From positions 5,642,001-5,706,000 of the forward strand of contig NZ_JQNA01000002.1 of the NCBI RefSeq assembly GCF_000745015.1: 64,000 nt of DNA, written 5' to 3'. This document shows positions 48,561 to 57,536 of the stretch, one piece after another; within the stretch, counting starts at the first letter, position 1, and each line of letters starts with the position of its first letter. Origin of the DNA: Burkholderia sp. 9120 (GTDB lineage: Bacteria; Pseudomonadota; Gammaproteobacteria; Burkholderiales; Burkholderiaceae). The position numbers were made by a program, and so were the translations under genes. The notes beneath the pieces were generated by a model. It worked only from the letters and a program-made list of their open reading frames with translations, was not told the DNA's origin and did not search any database.

Positions 48561-48883
48561 GTGAGTGGCTGCGGGGCAGTTGAGGGTGCGGGCGATGGGG
48601 CTGCTGGGTTGACGGTTTTATGGTTTGGGTCGTTTGGGTTGTTTGGGTTGTTTGGATCGTTTTGGTGGCTTCACGCCGTTACGGCGGCTCGGGACGTTAC
48701 GTAGCACGCATCGGAACATGGCCTTGAGAACAAGGGGGAATTTGCGTTTTTGTCGAAGTAAATTCTGATTTTCTGCGGCTATGACGATCATTTTTTGTCG
48801 AATTTGCCGGATCGAGACATAAGCCACAATTGGCGTGCAACTTGCAATGATGACTCCACCATTAGTCGCTCAACGGGGACATC
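48561..48883. other. Intergenic region with a small 9-bp repeat
   Basis: About 320 bases. At 48623-48658 the 9-bp unit GTTTGGGTC/GTTTGGGTT is repeated four times outside any gene. Otherwise only the ribosome site (GGGGAC) of the next gene is recognised. A small open frame on the minus strand (Pro-Lys-Gln repeats) is a by-product of the repeat. Confidence 0.55.
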
Positions 48884-51160
48884 ATGCGCAAATTCGCCGG
48901 TCGGACAGCCATCGCTGTCGCGACGTCAACATTACTCGCCCTCTATGGTTGTGGATCGACGATTAGCCCCGGCGGTACTAGTGGGTTAGGCGGCGGTGGG
49001 TTGGGAGGGACGTCGGGGAGTGGGACTTCAGGGACGTCGGGTGGTAGCTCGGGTACTTCGGGTACTTCGGGTACTTCGGGTACTTCGGGTACTTCGGGTA
49101 CTTCGGGTACTTCGGGTACTTCGGGTACTTCGGGTACTTCGGGTACTTCGGGTACTTCGGGCACTTCGGGCACTTCGGGCACTTCGGGTACTTCGGGTAC
49201 TTCGGGTACTTCGGGCACCTCAGGTACTTCGGGCACCTCAGGTACTTCGGGCACTTCGGGCACTTCGGGCACTTCGGGCACTTCGGGCACTTCGGGTACT
49301 TCGGGCACCTCGGGCACATCGGGCACTTCGGGCACTTCGGGCACATCGGGCACTTCGGGTACTTCCGGTACTTCGGGTACTTCAGGTACTTCCGGCACTT
49401 CGGGCACTTCGGGCACTTCGGGCACTTCGGGCACTTCGGGCACTTCGGGTACTTCCGGTACTTCGGGTACTTCAGGTACTTCCGGCACTTCGGGCACTTC
49501 GGGCACTTCGGGCACTTCGGGCACTTCGGGCACTTCGGGTACTTCGGGCACTTCGGGCACTTCGGGTACTTCGGGTACTTCGGGTACTTCGGGTACTTCG
49601 GGTACTTCGGGTACTTCGGGTACTTCGGGTACTTCAGGTACTTCCGGCACTTCCGGCACTTCCGGCACTTCCGGCACTTCGGGCACTTCGGGCACTTCGG
49701 GCACTTCGGGTACTTCGGGTACTTCGGGTACTTCGGGTACTTCGGGTACTTCGGGCACTTCCGGCACTTCCGGCACCTCAGGCACCTCGGGTACTTCCGG
49801 CACCTCGGGTACTTCGGGCACCTCGGGCACCTCGGGTACTTCCGGCACTTCGGGCACTTCGGGCACTTCGGGCACTTCGGGCACTTCGGGCACCTCGGGT
49901 ACTTCCGGCACTTCGGGCACTTCGGGCACTTCGGGCACTTCCGGCACCTCGGGCACCTCCTCCACTCCGCTCGGCAACATCATCACCCAAGGCGGCAACC
50001 TGATCACCGCCGTGGGCACGACCGTCGCCGATACCGGCAGCAAGGTCAACGGTACGTCGATCCCCGGCGTCGACAGCGGAACGACAACCAACCTCGGTAA
50101 TGCCCTCACCGATCTCGGCAACGGCGTGAAGGTGCTCGGCAACGGCACGGCCGCAGGTCTCGGCACCGTGGGCAGCGCCGCCAATCCGCTCGGCCCGACG
50201 CTCACCTCCACCTCCGGCGTGGTCTCCAACACTGGCGCCGCGGTGACCGCCGTCGGCGGCGTGGTGTCGAGCCTGGGCAGCGGTCCGCTGTCACCGCTCG
50301 CTCCCGTGACGTCCGCGCTCGGCGGCGTCGTCGGCGATGTGGGCAAAGGCGTCACATCCGTCGGCTCGGGATTGAACACCGCGCTCTCCAGCGCGCCCGT
50401 TCAGCAACTCGAGACGCAACTCAGCTCGGCGATCAACCCGATCACGCTGACCGTCTCGAACACGACGCAGACGCTCGGCAACGCCACCGGCCTCGGCTCA
50501 CCGCTCAACAACCTGCTCGGCACGCTAGGCAACGGACTCGACGCGGCCGGCATCAAAGTGTCGGGCGCCACCGGCGATCAGGTCGGCAAGGACATCGGCG
50601 GCGTGGTGAGCCAGTTGGGCAAAACCGTCACGAGCACGGGCGGCCTGTTCACCGGAGCGACCACCAATCCGCTCGCACCGATCACAGGTCTGCTCGGGCC
50701 GCTCGGTGGACTCGGTGGACTCGGTGGACTCGGTGGACTCGGCGGACTCGGCGGAACGGGCGGCGGGTCGATCTCGATTCCGCCGTTGACGGGATTGATC
50801 GGCAACCTGGGGTCGCTCGGCGGTGTCGGCGGTTCAGGTGGCGCGGGCGGCGTAGGGGGTCTGCTGACACCGATCACGGGTCTGCTCGGCAAGGTCGGCT
50901 CGCTCGGCGGCACTACCGGCGCGGGTGGTCCGCTCACCCCGGTCGTCAGCCTGGTCGGCTCGTTGACGGTCAGCGTAACGGGCAGCGTCAGCGCGTCGCA
51001 AGGCGGTGCCGCGGCCAATCCGGTGACGGGGCTGATCGGAGGTCTCACGGGCGGTTCCGCCAGCGGTTCGGGCGGCAGCGGTTCGTCAAACAAGAACCCG
51101 CTTGCACCGGTGACTAACCTGGTCGGCGGATTACTCGGCGGTGTCACGGCAGGCAAGTAG
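48884..51160 (+). CDS. Giant Gly-Thr-Ser-repeat lipoprotein
   Basis: A 758-residue predicted lipoprotein (lipobox LALYGC, Cys23). Residues 57-359 are 101 uninterrupted Gly-Thr-Ser units. The C-terminal 400 residues are Gly/Leu/Val/Asn-rich pseudo-repeats such as LGNALTDLGNGVKVLGNG and PLGGLGGLGG, without charged clusters. Burkholderia relatives are sometimes annotated as collagen-like because of Gly at every third place, but Pro, typical of collagen, is absent from the array. A long, Thr/Ser-rich rod or glycosylated stalk on the cell surface is my inference. No operon partner. Confidence 0.8.
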   Translation: MRKFAGRTAIAVATSTLLALYGCGSTISPGGTSGLGGGGLGGTSGSGTSGTSGGSSGTSGTSGTSGTSGTSGTSGTSGTSGTSGTSGTSGTSGTSGTSGTSGTSGTSGTSGTSGTSGTSGTSGTSGTSGTSGTSGTSGTSGTSGTSGTSGTSGTSGTSGTSGTSGTSGTSGTSGTSGTSGTSGTSGTSGTSGTSGTSGTSGTSGTSGTSGTSGTSGTSGTSGTSGTSGTSGTSGTSGTSGTSGTSGTSGTSGTSGTSGTSGTSGTSGTSGTSGTSGTSGTSGTSGTSGTSGTSGTSGTSGTSGTSGTSGTSGTSGTSGTSGTSGTSGTSGTSGTSGTSGTSGTSGTSGTSGTSGTSGTSSTPLGNIITQGGNLITAVGTTVADTGSKVNGTSIPGVDSGTTTNLGNALTDLGNGVKVLGNGTAAGLGTVGSAANPLGPTLTSTSGVVSNTGAAVTAVGGVVSSLGSGPLSPLAPVTSALGGVVGDVGKGVTSVGSGLNTALSSAPVQQLETQLSSAINPITLTVSNTTQTLGNATGLGSPLNNLLGTLGNGLDAAGIKVSGATGDQVGKDIGGVVSQLGKTVTSTGGLFTGATTNPLAPITGLLGPLGGLGGLGGLGGLGGLGGTGGGSISIPPLTGLIGNLGSLGGVGGSGGAGGVGGLLTPITGLLGKVGSLGGTTGAGGPLTPVVSLVGSLTVSVTGSVSASQGGAAANPVTGLIGGLTGGSASGSGGSGSSNKNPLAPVTNLVGGLLGGVTAGK
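49052..49960. repeat. 101-copy 9-bp tandem array
   Basis: From 49052 to 49960 (909 bp) every 9 bases encode Gly-Thr-Ser. Variants are GGTACTTCG, GGCACTTCG, GGCACCTCG, GGCACTTCC and GGTACTTCA. A block around 49361 is repeated after exactly 90 bp at 49451, so there is higher-order duplication of ten units. No stop arises in any frame, which creates long spurious frames on both strands. Confidence 0.95.
50702..50755. repeat. Six 9-bp repeats in the C-terminal part of the same gene
   Basis: CTCGGTGGA four times then CTCGGCGGA twice, encoding (Leu-Gly-Gly)6. It is independent of the Gly-Thr-Ser array but has the same 9-bp unit length. Confidence 0.88.
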
Positions 51161-51430
51161 ATGACCGTGTGAAGCGCGGCGCCGCGAAGGAGTACTTCGG
51201 ACGCCGCAATTCGGCGGCGTGCTTCGATGGAGTACCTGACGCAGCGATTCGAGCCGGTAGTTGAGGTAGTGCTTCGAGGGAGTACTTCTCAGTACTTCGA
51301 GGCAACACCTCGACGCAGCACTTCAAAGCACCCCCCTTAACAAGCTCCAAAACCAGCAATTCACCGCGGTGCCCGGGCCTCAAAAAACCAACAACCCGGC
51401 CACCTCCGATGTCATGACTACGAGGATGAC

Positions 51431-52699
51431 ATGAACTCAACCTTCGATACCGTAGCGCACGTCCACGACACCCGACCGCGAACCGCGACGCCGTTCTCCA
51501 TCGGTCTGCTCGGCATCGCCGCCGGCCTGCTCACGCTCTGGCTCCTGCGCGACAGCACCGCGCTCGACGGCGCGACCCGCAGCACGGCCGCCTGCCTCGC
51601 GATCATCGCCACCATCGCCACCTATGAACTGTTCGTCGCCCGCGTCTACCTGCGCCCAAGCGCTGGCCTGACGAGCCGCGCGGTGCGTCCGCTGAGTCTC
51701 GCGCGAGTGACGGCGCGCCTGGCCGCGCTTACCTCGGTCTACGCGGGCATCGGCATGCTCTACTGGCTGCTGCCCGAATATCACGGCGCGTTCTACAACC
51801 CGTTCTGGTCGCTGATCCGCACGCTCGCGCCTTATGTTGTCGTGGTCGCGCCGTTCTACTTCGCGTGGATGGACCGCCATCAGCGCGAAACCGACGACGC
51901 GTATCTGCAGTGGGCGCGTCTGCTGTTTCGCGGCGAGCGTCCGGCGAATTGGCGCCCGGTGCGCGAAATGCTGGCGGGCTGGATGGTGAAGGCGTTCTTC
52001 CTGCCGTTGATGATCGTCTACCTGTCCACCAACGCGGATCACCTCAACGCGTCGCTGACCATCGCGCTGAACGCGCCCTTCTCGCTCGCGACGTTCCGCT
52101 TCATGTACGACCTGTCGTTCGCGATGGATCTGATGTTCGGCACAGTAGGCTACCTCTGCACGCTGCGCCTACTCGACAGTCACGTGCGCAGCGCGGAGCC
52201 GACCGCCCTCGGCTGGCTCGTCGCGTTGATCTGCTATCAGCCGTTCTGGTCGTTGATCTCGAACCAGTACATCCATTACGAAGGCTCGATGTTCTGGGAC
52301 AACTGGCTCATTTCAGTGCCGGTACTGCGCGTGATCTGGGGCAGCGTCATCATTGCGCTGCTGACGTGCTACGCGCTCGCCACGATCTCGTTCGGCTTGC
52401 GGTTCTCGAACCTGACCAATCGCGGCATCGTCACGTCGGGGCCTTACCGGTTCACGAAACATCCCGCCTACATCGCGAAGAACCTGTCGTACTGGATGGT
52501 CGCGGTGCCGTTCATCGAACCGTTGGGCTGGCGTGTCGCGCTCACGCATTGCTTCGCGCTCGCAGCGGTGAACATGCTGTATTTCCTGCGCGCGAAGACC
52601 GAAGAGCGACACCTGATGAACGATCCCGACTACCGGGCCTACGCCGAATGGATCGCAAAGAATGGGTTATTCGCGAGACTCTCGCGTGTGTTCAACTAG
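51431..52699 (+). CDS. ICMT/PEMT-like membrane methyltransferase family protein
   Basis: A 422-residue multi-pass membrane protein with about nine helices. The C-terminus has the isoprenylcysteine/phospholipid methyltransferase-like signature: RFSNLTNRGIVTSGPYRFTKHPAYIAKNLSYW, then EERHLMNDPDYRAYAEWI. That site binds S-adenosylmethionine in the family. The N-terminal 230 residues are not part of the minimal ICMT core. The acceptor is unknown, lipid or a small molecule. GAGGAT precedes ATG 51431. The 270 bp upstream hold scattered GAGTACTTC-like repeats. Confidence 0.85.
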   Translation: MNSTFDTVAHVHDTRPRTATPFSIGLLGIAAGLLTLWLLRDSTALDGATRSTAACLAIIATIATYELFVARVYLRPSAGLTSRAVRPLSLARVTARLAALTSVYAGIGMLYWLLPEYHGAFYNPFWSLIRTLAPYVVVVAPFYFAWMDRHQRETDDAYLQWARLLFRGERPANWRPVREMLAGWMVKAFFLPLMIVYLSTNADHLNASLTIALNAPFSLATFRFMYDLSFAMDLMFGTVGYLCTLRLLDSHVRSAEPTALGWLVALICYQPFWSLISNQYIHYEGSMFWDNWLISVPVLRVIWGSVIIALLTCYALATISFGLRFSNLTNRGIVTSGPYRFTKHPAYIAKNLSYWMVAVPFIEPLGWRVALTHCFALAAVNMLYFLRAKTEERHLMNDPDYRAYAEWIAKNGLFARLSRVFN

Positions 52700-52785
52700 G
52701 TTCTGGATATCGGTACGCGGCTCAACGCAAAGCGAACGCCGGTCGAAAGCGAGACCCACTATCGACGCTCGACCGGCACGCCGCA

Positions 52786-53715
52786 TCACAATCGTCGCGT
52801 CAGCACACTGGCCAAACCCGCTTGCGGTCGCGAGAACAGCGACCCTTGCAGCAGCGCTTGCGGCCAGCGCTTCAACCACTCCAACTGCGCTTCGGTATCG
52901 ACGCCGTTCACCACCACCTGCACATCGAGTGCATGCAGCAGATCCATCAGTGCCGTCATCACCACATTCGCACGCGAATCGCGCGGCACCGTGGCCATCA
53001 AATCGCGTGCAATGGTGATGGTGTCGACATCGAGCCCACCGAGCAGCGCCAGCGACGAAGCGCCGTTACCCCACTTGCCCAGCGAAATACCGGCGCCCGC
53101 GTCGCGCAGACCGGCGGTCAGCGTGCGCAATGACAGGAGTTTTGCGGCCTCGGCGCTATCGGCCACTTCGATATCGAGCAGATGCGCGGGCACGTCATAT
53201 AACGCGGCGACACGCACGAGATCTTCCGCGAACGAACCGAGTATCGCCACTCGCGCAGGCACCGTGATCGCAACCGGCCGCAGCGGCAAGCGCGCGGCGA
53301 GACAGTCACGCAATTCACGGCATACGCCGTCCACCACGAAGCGCGCCATTTCCAGCGCGAGCTGCGGGTGTTCGAGCGGCATCATGAAGATGCCGGGAAG
53401 CAACAACCCGTAATCGGGATGCGTCCAGCGCACCTGCGCTTCGAGACGCGCCGGCGTGCCGCTCGCGGCTGTCGCGACACCCGGCGCACGATAAGCCCCT
53501 TGATACACGAGATGAAACTCGCCCGCGCGCAGTCCATCGCGAACCCGATTTTCGAGTTCACTCAGACCCGACGACGGATCACGCGAGTCGTCCGCGTCAT
53601 TCTGTGCGACACACGCAACACGCGCGATCAACGTCGTTGCATGCGAGAAGGGTTGTAGGTAGTCGAGCGTGTGCATGGCGGAGACGAATTGATTGAACCT
53701 CGCTAACGTATGCAT
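52786..53715 (-). CDS. Degenerate EAL-domain protein
   Basis: A 309-residue protein with an EAL fold (about 65-305) but lost catalytic residues. The EAL motif is EAQ (LEAQVRW), the EIT(E) site reads EVAD, DDFG reads GKWG, and KxD reads IARD; only the late QG-x-LFSRP is kept. It therefore should not cleave c-di-GMP. Such proteins act through binding, either of c-di-GMP or of proteins, like E. coli YdiV. No membrane segment. The ribosome site is weak. No obvious partner in the neighbourhood. Confidence 0.88.
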   Translation of the reverse strand: MHTLARFNQFVSAMHTLDYLQPFSHATTLIARVACVAQNDADDSRDPSSGLSELENRVRDGLRAGEFHLVYQGAYRAPGVATAASGTPARLEAQVRWTHPDYGLLLPGIFMMPLEHPQLALEMARFVVDGVCRELRDCLAARLPLRPVAITVPARVAILGSFAEDLVRVAALYDVPAHLLDIEVADSAEAAKLLSLRTLTAGLRDAGAGISLGKWGNGASSLALLGGLDVDTITIARDLMATVPRDSRANVVMTALMDLLHALDVQVVVNGVDTEAQLEWLKRWPQALLQGSLFSRPQAGLASVLTRRL

Positions 53716-54110
53716 GGGTTATGCCAAGCGCTATCGCAACAGCAGTATGAAACACGAGCGGCAACCGGAGATCCTCGTTGCGTAAAGCTTCGCGCCCGCG
53801 AAATGAAACCTCCCCACGCGCCTTTCAAGTTTCGGAAATGCGCGTTTTGGCTCGCCTGTTACGTAGCATCACGCTTAACGTTACGCGAACCAGACCGCCG
53901 CAATGTTTGCGCGAGACGACAATGGTAAATCGCTGGGAGCCCGTGAAGCAGCACACCGTGCAACATGACGGAAAGGAATTAAAGCAGAAACGTTTTCATC
54001 GCGATATATCAGCGCAAGACCGTTTGACCGAGCCAAAAAGATTAACTAGTATCGGCTTCAGCGCAGCATGCGACGACCGCGACTCCTCCACATAGTCATT
54101 CAGGCAGCCG
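53716..54110. other. Intergenic region, no clear gene
   Basis: About 395 bases. Open frames here have no ribosome site, no domain and unusual residue composition. The stretch is less GC-rich than the neighbours and precedes the transposase-like ORF, so it may be older mobile-element debris. Confidence 0.45.
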
Positions 54111-54389
54111 ATGCTACACATCCCTCTCTCCGACGCCGATTGGGCTCGCGTCCAGAGTCTGTTTCCCGAACTTCCCTCTGCGCGCGGGCGGCCTCGCCGT
54201 AGCGATCGGGAAATTCTCAACGCGATACTCTGGCTCCATCAGCACAAGGAAAAATGGCACCGGCTTCCCGCCACGTTTCCTCCGCAACAGACCTGCTATC
54301 TCCGGTATATGACATGGCGAAAATCCGGCGTGCTGGAGCAGGTTTACGAACGCCTTCCCGTTTGCGATCCGGAGCTTTCCATGTCGTGA
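54111..54389 (+). CDS. Transposase-like DUF4096 domain protein (IS5-type remnant)
   Basis: A 92-residue ORF matching the N-terminal helix-turn-helix domain of IS5-family transposases (LSDADWARVQSLFPELPSARGRPRRSDREILNAILWLHQHKEKWHRLP, then YLRYMTWRKSGVLEQVYERL). The catalytic DDE domain is missing, and I see no inverted terminal repeats. It is either a decayed element or one of the standalone DUF4096 genes seen in Burkholderia. Confidence 0.75.
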   Translation: MLHIPLSDADWARVQSLFPELPSARGRPRRSDREILNAILWLHQHKEKWHRLPATFPPQQTCYLRYMTWRKSGVLEQVYERLPVCDPELSMS

Positions 54390-54645
54390 ATCGGTCGGGC
54401 GATTGATTCGGATACCGTAGCTGATTCATGTCGATGCCTTGAATTCAGCGCTTGTGTTGGTTCACTCCGCACTGCCCGCGGACCCGCTGTTGACCCCAAC
54501 CGAACAGCGCCGCATCCGCATTCAGCATGGCTGATTAATGCTTGAAATTCATCGCAAGCCATCCGTCTCCTTGTCATGGTGAAGACAAGCCTGACTCTCT
54601 GAGTGTCGCCGAACAATAAACGTCTCAGCGTGCACCTCCCCGTTG

Positions 54646-54798
54646 CTACACGAAGTCTTTCGATACCGCACCTCTCTGGTGCGCTGTGCAGAATTCGACC
54701 AGGCAGCCGGTGATCGTCTCCACCTTCTGTTCCGCCGGCCACGCCCGCAGGTATTGCGAGCCGATCTGGCGGGACTTCCGCAATACGGCGTCGCGCAT
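54646..54798 (-). CDS. Possible 50-residue ORF, unknown
   Basis: ATG 54798 is preceded by AGGGA six bases upstream and opens a 50-residue frame (RDAVLRKSRQIGSQYLRAW, then AEQKVETITGCLVEFC). The codon choice looks gene-like, but no family is recognised. It may be the start of a broken gene next to the transposase-like ORF. The rest of 54390-54828 shows nothing. Confidence 0.35.
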   Translation of the reverse strand: MRDAVLRKSRQIGSQYLRAWPAEQKVETITGCLVEFCTAHQRGAVSKDFV

Positions 54799-54828
54799 GC
54801 GATGTCCCTATAGTTGAAGGAGATGGAC

Positions 54829-55101
54829 ATGAAGAAGGCTCTGATCATCGCAAGCGGATTGCTTGGTGCATTGGCGTGGCAAGCGCAGGCCCACGCTCAG
54901 GATGCCGGCACGGAAAACACCGCACAAGCTCAACCCGCCGTCGCCGACTCGGTCGGCGGACAACCCACCACTACCTCGATGTCAGGCGGCCCCGCGCGTG
55001 CGCAGGCGCTGACGCGAGCCGACGTCTATCAGCAACTCGTGCAATCGCAGAAAGGCGCTGAAGCAGCCCGTCTGCAGGAGCTATTCAAAGGTGGCAATTG
55101 A
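54829..55101 (+). CDS. Exported DUF4148 protein
   Basis: A 90-residue periplasmic protein with a signal peptide (to about residue 24, AHAQ) and the DUF4148 segment LTRADVYQQLVQSQKGAEAARLQELFKG at the C-terminus. AAGGAG is seven bases before ATG 54829, so that start is preferred over an in-frame ATG 15 bases upstream. DUF4148 proteins are abundant in Burkholderiaceae; function unknown. Confidence 0.85.
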   Translation: MKKALIIASGLLGALAWQAQAHAQDAGTENTAQAQPAVADSVGGQPTTTSMSGGPARAQALTRADVYQQLVQSQKGAEAARLQELFKGGN

Positions 55102-55321
55102 CGAAGGACGTCGAGCAACCCGGACGATGCACGCGAACAGATAACCGCTAGTCGCATGCATCGTCATTCTCGGGCGCGCCGGGAATTTGTCTCAGATTTC
55201 ACAACAAACATTACCTGTTTTGGTGATTACTCTGCCCAGATCGCAAAACTACAATGCAATCACTGACTACGAACAACAACGTTCGTAGCGCGACAAAGAC
55301 CCGAACTGGAGGTAGTTCATC

Positions 55322-55642
55322 ATGAAATCGCTCATTCAAGCTGTTGTTATCGCCGCTGCGCTGGCCGCTCCCGTTGCTTCGTTTGCCCAGTCCAACCAGC
55401 CCGCGACTCGCGCCCAGGTGCGCTCGGAATTGATTCAACTGGAACAGGCCGGTTATCAACCGGGTCGCGCCGACCCGTATTACCCGGCTGACATTCAAGC
55501 CGCTCAGGCTCGCGTCGCCGAACAGAACGGCACCGCGCAGGCTGCGCAATCGGGCTACGGTGGCGTGGTAAGCGGCTCGTCGCAAGGCGGCCATCCGGTG
55601 GCGCTAGATAACGGTCCGAAGTCGACTTACTTCGGCCACTAA
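55322..55642 (+). CDS. Exported DUF4148 protein
   Basis: A 106-residue periplasmic protein. Signal peptide 1-22 (AALAAPVASFA), then the DUF4148 core TRAQVRSELIQLEQAGYQPGRADPYYPADIQAAQARVAEQ and a Gly/Ser tail. Good ribosome site (TGGAGGT). Close relative in type to the gene at 54829. No known function. Confidence 0.88.
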   Translation: MKSLIQAVVIAAALAAPVASFAQSNQPATRAQVRSELIQLEQAGYQPGRADPYYPADIQAAQARVAEQNGTAQAAQSGYGGVVSGSSQGGHPVALDNGPKSTYFGH

Positions 55643-55763
55643 GCCACGGTTGATGAAGATGGCGAGGTCTTGATCTGGCATAAGACGCGCAGCCAGCAAG
55701 CTGCGACCGGCCAGTCAGCGCCAACGCCCAGCGCGCCGTGTCGGCGCGCAACGATTCAAACAA

Positions 55764-55801
55764 ACTGGCCCGCGACCGAGTTTCCCCGATCGCGGGCCAG
55801 T
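55764..55801. terminator. Strong hairpin downstream of the DUF4148 gene
   Basis: A perfect 12-bp stem, ACTGGCCCGCGA (55764-55775) with TCGCGGGCCAGT (55790-55801), 14-nt loop. No good T-run on either side, so termination or mRNA protection are both possible. Confidence 0.5.
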
Positions 55802-55903
55802 TCTGTATCCAGTACCTCCGTCATCGGGCTCCCGATGACTTCGCCTGGACCCGTGCGGTCCGGGCGCTTTTTTCCCCGCGCCTTTCTTTATGTCACACGC
55901 CGG

Positions 55904-56152
55904 TCATTCGCGCGCGATCAGATCGCCCACCTGACCACGGCCGGTGACGAGACAGCTCGACAGGAAATTTTCACCCTGGCTGCTGGCGCCGACGTCGCCG
56001 AAGCCTTTTTTCAGCGCGTTGGATTTGACCATCGCCGCCCCTTGATGGCACGTAATGGTGCCGATCTCTCCGGCTTGCGCGCGCATCAACGCCCTATCCG
56101 CCATCAGATAGCCCAGCAACAACAACACGGCAATATAGAACGCTTGTCGCAT
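55904..56152 (-). CDS. Small membrane or exported protein, unknown
   Basis: An 82-residue protein. The N-terminus has one hydrophobic helix (FYIAVLLLLGYLMA) that could be a membrane anchor or uncleaved signal, followed by a soluble part with two cysteines (TITCHQG, SSCLVTG) that may pair. A strong ribosome site GAGGAGA precedes ATG 56152, which supports a real gene. No family recognised. Confidence 0.7.
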   Translation of the reverse strand: MRQAFYIAVLLLLGYLMADRALMRAQAGEIGTITCHQGAAMVKSNALKKGFGDVGASSQGENFLSSCLVTGRGQVGDLIARE

Positions 56153-56246
56153 GGTTCGTCTCCTCTTTGGAAGAGACTAACGCGAACCATGGGCATACGG
56201 TCCTAGGGGTTTCCCGATTGATGGGGTTTCAATGACCCAGATTAAA

Positions 56247-57419
56247 TCAACCGATGCCGCCGCGTGACGGACTATGCGGCGCGGGTGAATCAGGTCTTAT
56301 CCCTAGAAAACGCAGTTGCTGGAGACCGCGTTGCACGCGTCGCGTATTCTGTTCGAATAGCAGATAAACCGCATACGCGTACGCATAACAGAGCACCAGC
56401 ATGCCCGCGAACACGAGCGCGCCGTGTCCGTCGAATGGAATGCGCCGCCCGACACCCACTGCGGCGACGAACAGAATGAACGAGAAGTGCGTCAGATACA
56501 GCGAATACGAGAACCCGGAAAAACGAATCGCGATGCGCGATAACAGCGCGGGCCGCAATCGCACGTTTTCCCAAAGTATGCAAAGCAGGAACACGAAACA
56601 CGGTACGCCGACGATCCAGTCGTTGGCGAGCAGGAACAGACGCGAGCACACCAGCGCGGCGAGCAGCACCGCGCCGCTGGCGAGCGTGAGCCACGGCCAC
56701 CCGGTTCGCGCGCTACGCGCCGGAAAGCGCTGTTCCAGCACCACGAGCAACACGCCGAGCAGCCACAAACCGAAGCCGCTCAGCAGCGACGGAAACGCGA
56801 CCATCGTGCCCACGGCGAACGCGGCGGCGCCGAATGCGCGAATGCCCCGGCGTTGCCGCAACAGGACAAAGCAGGCGGGAAACCACAGGTAGTACCAGAA
56901 CTCGTTGGCGAGGCTCCATAACGGTCCGTTGGATCCGTAAGTACCGCATGCGAGGGTTTGCAGAAATACGAGGTTGCACGCGAACGTCGCCTGCCCGAGA
57001 TGCGACGCGACGTTGATCTGCTGATCGAAGGTGCCCTCTGTGCCGAGATAAAACGGTCCGCCGGCCAGCGCGATCCCCATGCGATCCCAGAATAGCGTCA
57101 GCAGTAACGCCGGAATCAGCACGACCCAGAGCCGCGACAGCCGCTCGGTCAGATAGCGCGGCCAGCTCCACGTCCCCGCCGCCGTCTGCCGCAACACCGA
57201 ACCGCCGACAAAGTAGCCGCTCAGCAGAAAGAACACGATCACCGCGGTGTGGCCGTAGTTACTGACGAAGTAGAAAGCCTTGGCCGCCAGCCCGATTCCG
57301 GCATTCGCGTGGTAATCGGTAAACATCAGATTGCGCAGATGACTCACGCACACGGTGCCCGCCGCCAAGGCGCGGATCAGGTCGAAGGTGTCGCAATGGG
57401 GTTTGCCGGAAGGCGCCAT
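56247..57419 (-). CDS. Acyltransferase 3 family protein (OafA/NodX type)
   Basis: A 390-residue integral membrane acyltransferase with about ten helices. Typical opening FDLIRALAAGTVCVSHLR with the essential His, the FFLLSGYFVGGSVLR segment, and later GFSYSLYLTHF. The family moves acetyl or other acyl groups onto polysaccharides or lipids in the envelope. No sugar-biosynthesis genes are beside it, so the acceptor is unknown. No obvious ribosome site before ATG 57419. Confidence 0.92.
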   Translation of the reverse strand: MAPSGKPHCDTFDLIRALAAGTVCVSHLRNLMFTDYHANAGIGLAAKAFYFVSNYGHTAVIVFFLLSGYFVGGSVLRQTAAGTWSWPRYLTERLSRLWVVLIPALLLTLFWDRMGIALAGGPFYLGTEGTFDQQINVASHLGQATFACNLVFLQTLACGTYGSNGPLWSLANEFWYYLWFPACFVLLRQRRGIRAFGAAAFAVGTMVAFPSLLSGFGLWLLGVLLVVLEQRFPARSARTGWPWLTLASGAVLLAALVCSRLFLLANDWIVGVPCFVFLLCILWENVRLRPALLSRIAIRFSGFSYSLYLTHFSFILFVAAVGVGRRIPFDGHGALVFAGMLVLCYAYAYAVYLLFEQNTRRVQRGLQQLRFLGIRPDSPAPHSPSRGGIG

Positions 57420-57536
57420 ATGAGCCGGAAGCGGACGAAAGGTTGTCCGCCAAACTAAGGCTCATGGGCTTTTGATTCAGTACGTTCGCGCACACTGAAC
57501 GTGAAGCGCGGGCTCGCCCCGCTTTACAGGCGCGCT

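Noticed and set aside
49052..49960. CRISPR array
   Set aside because: The repeats are directly adjacent 9-bp coding units with no unique spacers.
48943..50379. Long minus-strand open frame of Val-Pro-Glu repeats opposite the Gly-Thr-Ser array
   Set aside because: The 9-bp repeat has no stop in any frame, so all frames stay open. Only the plus-strand frame has a ribosome site, signal peptide and lipobox.
53778..54095. 105-codon open frame before the transposase-like ORF
   Set aside because: No ribosome site, no recognised domain and unusual composition.
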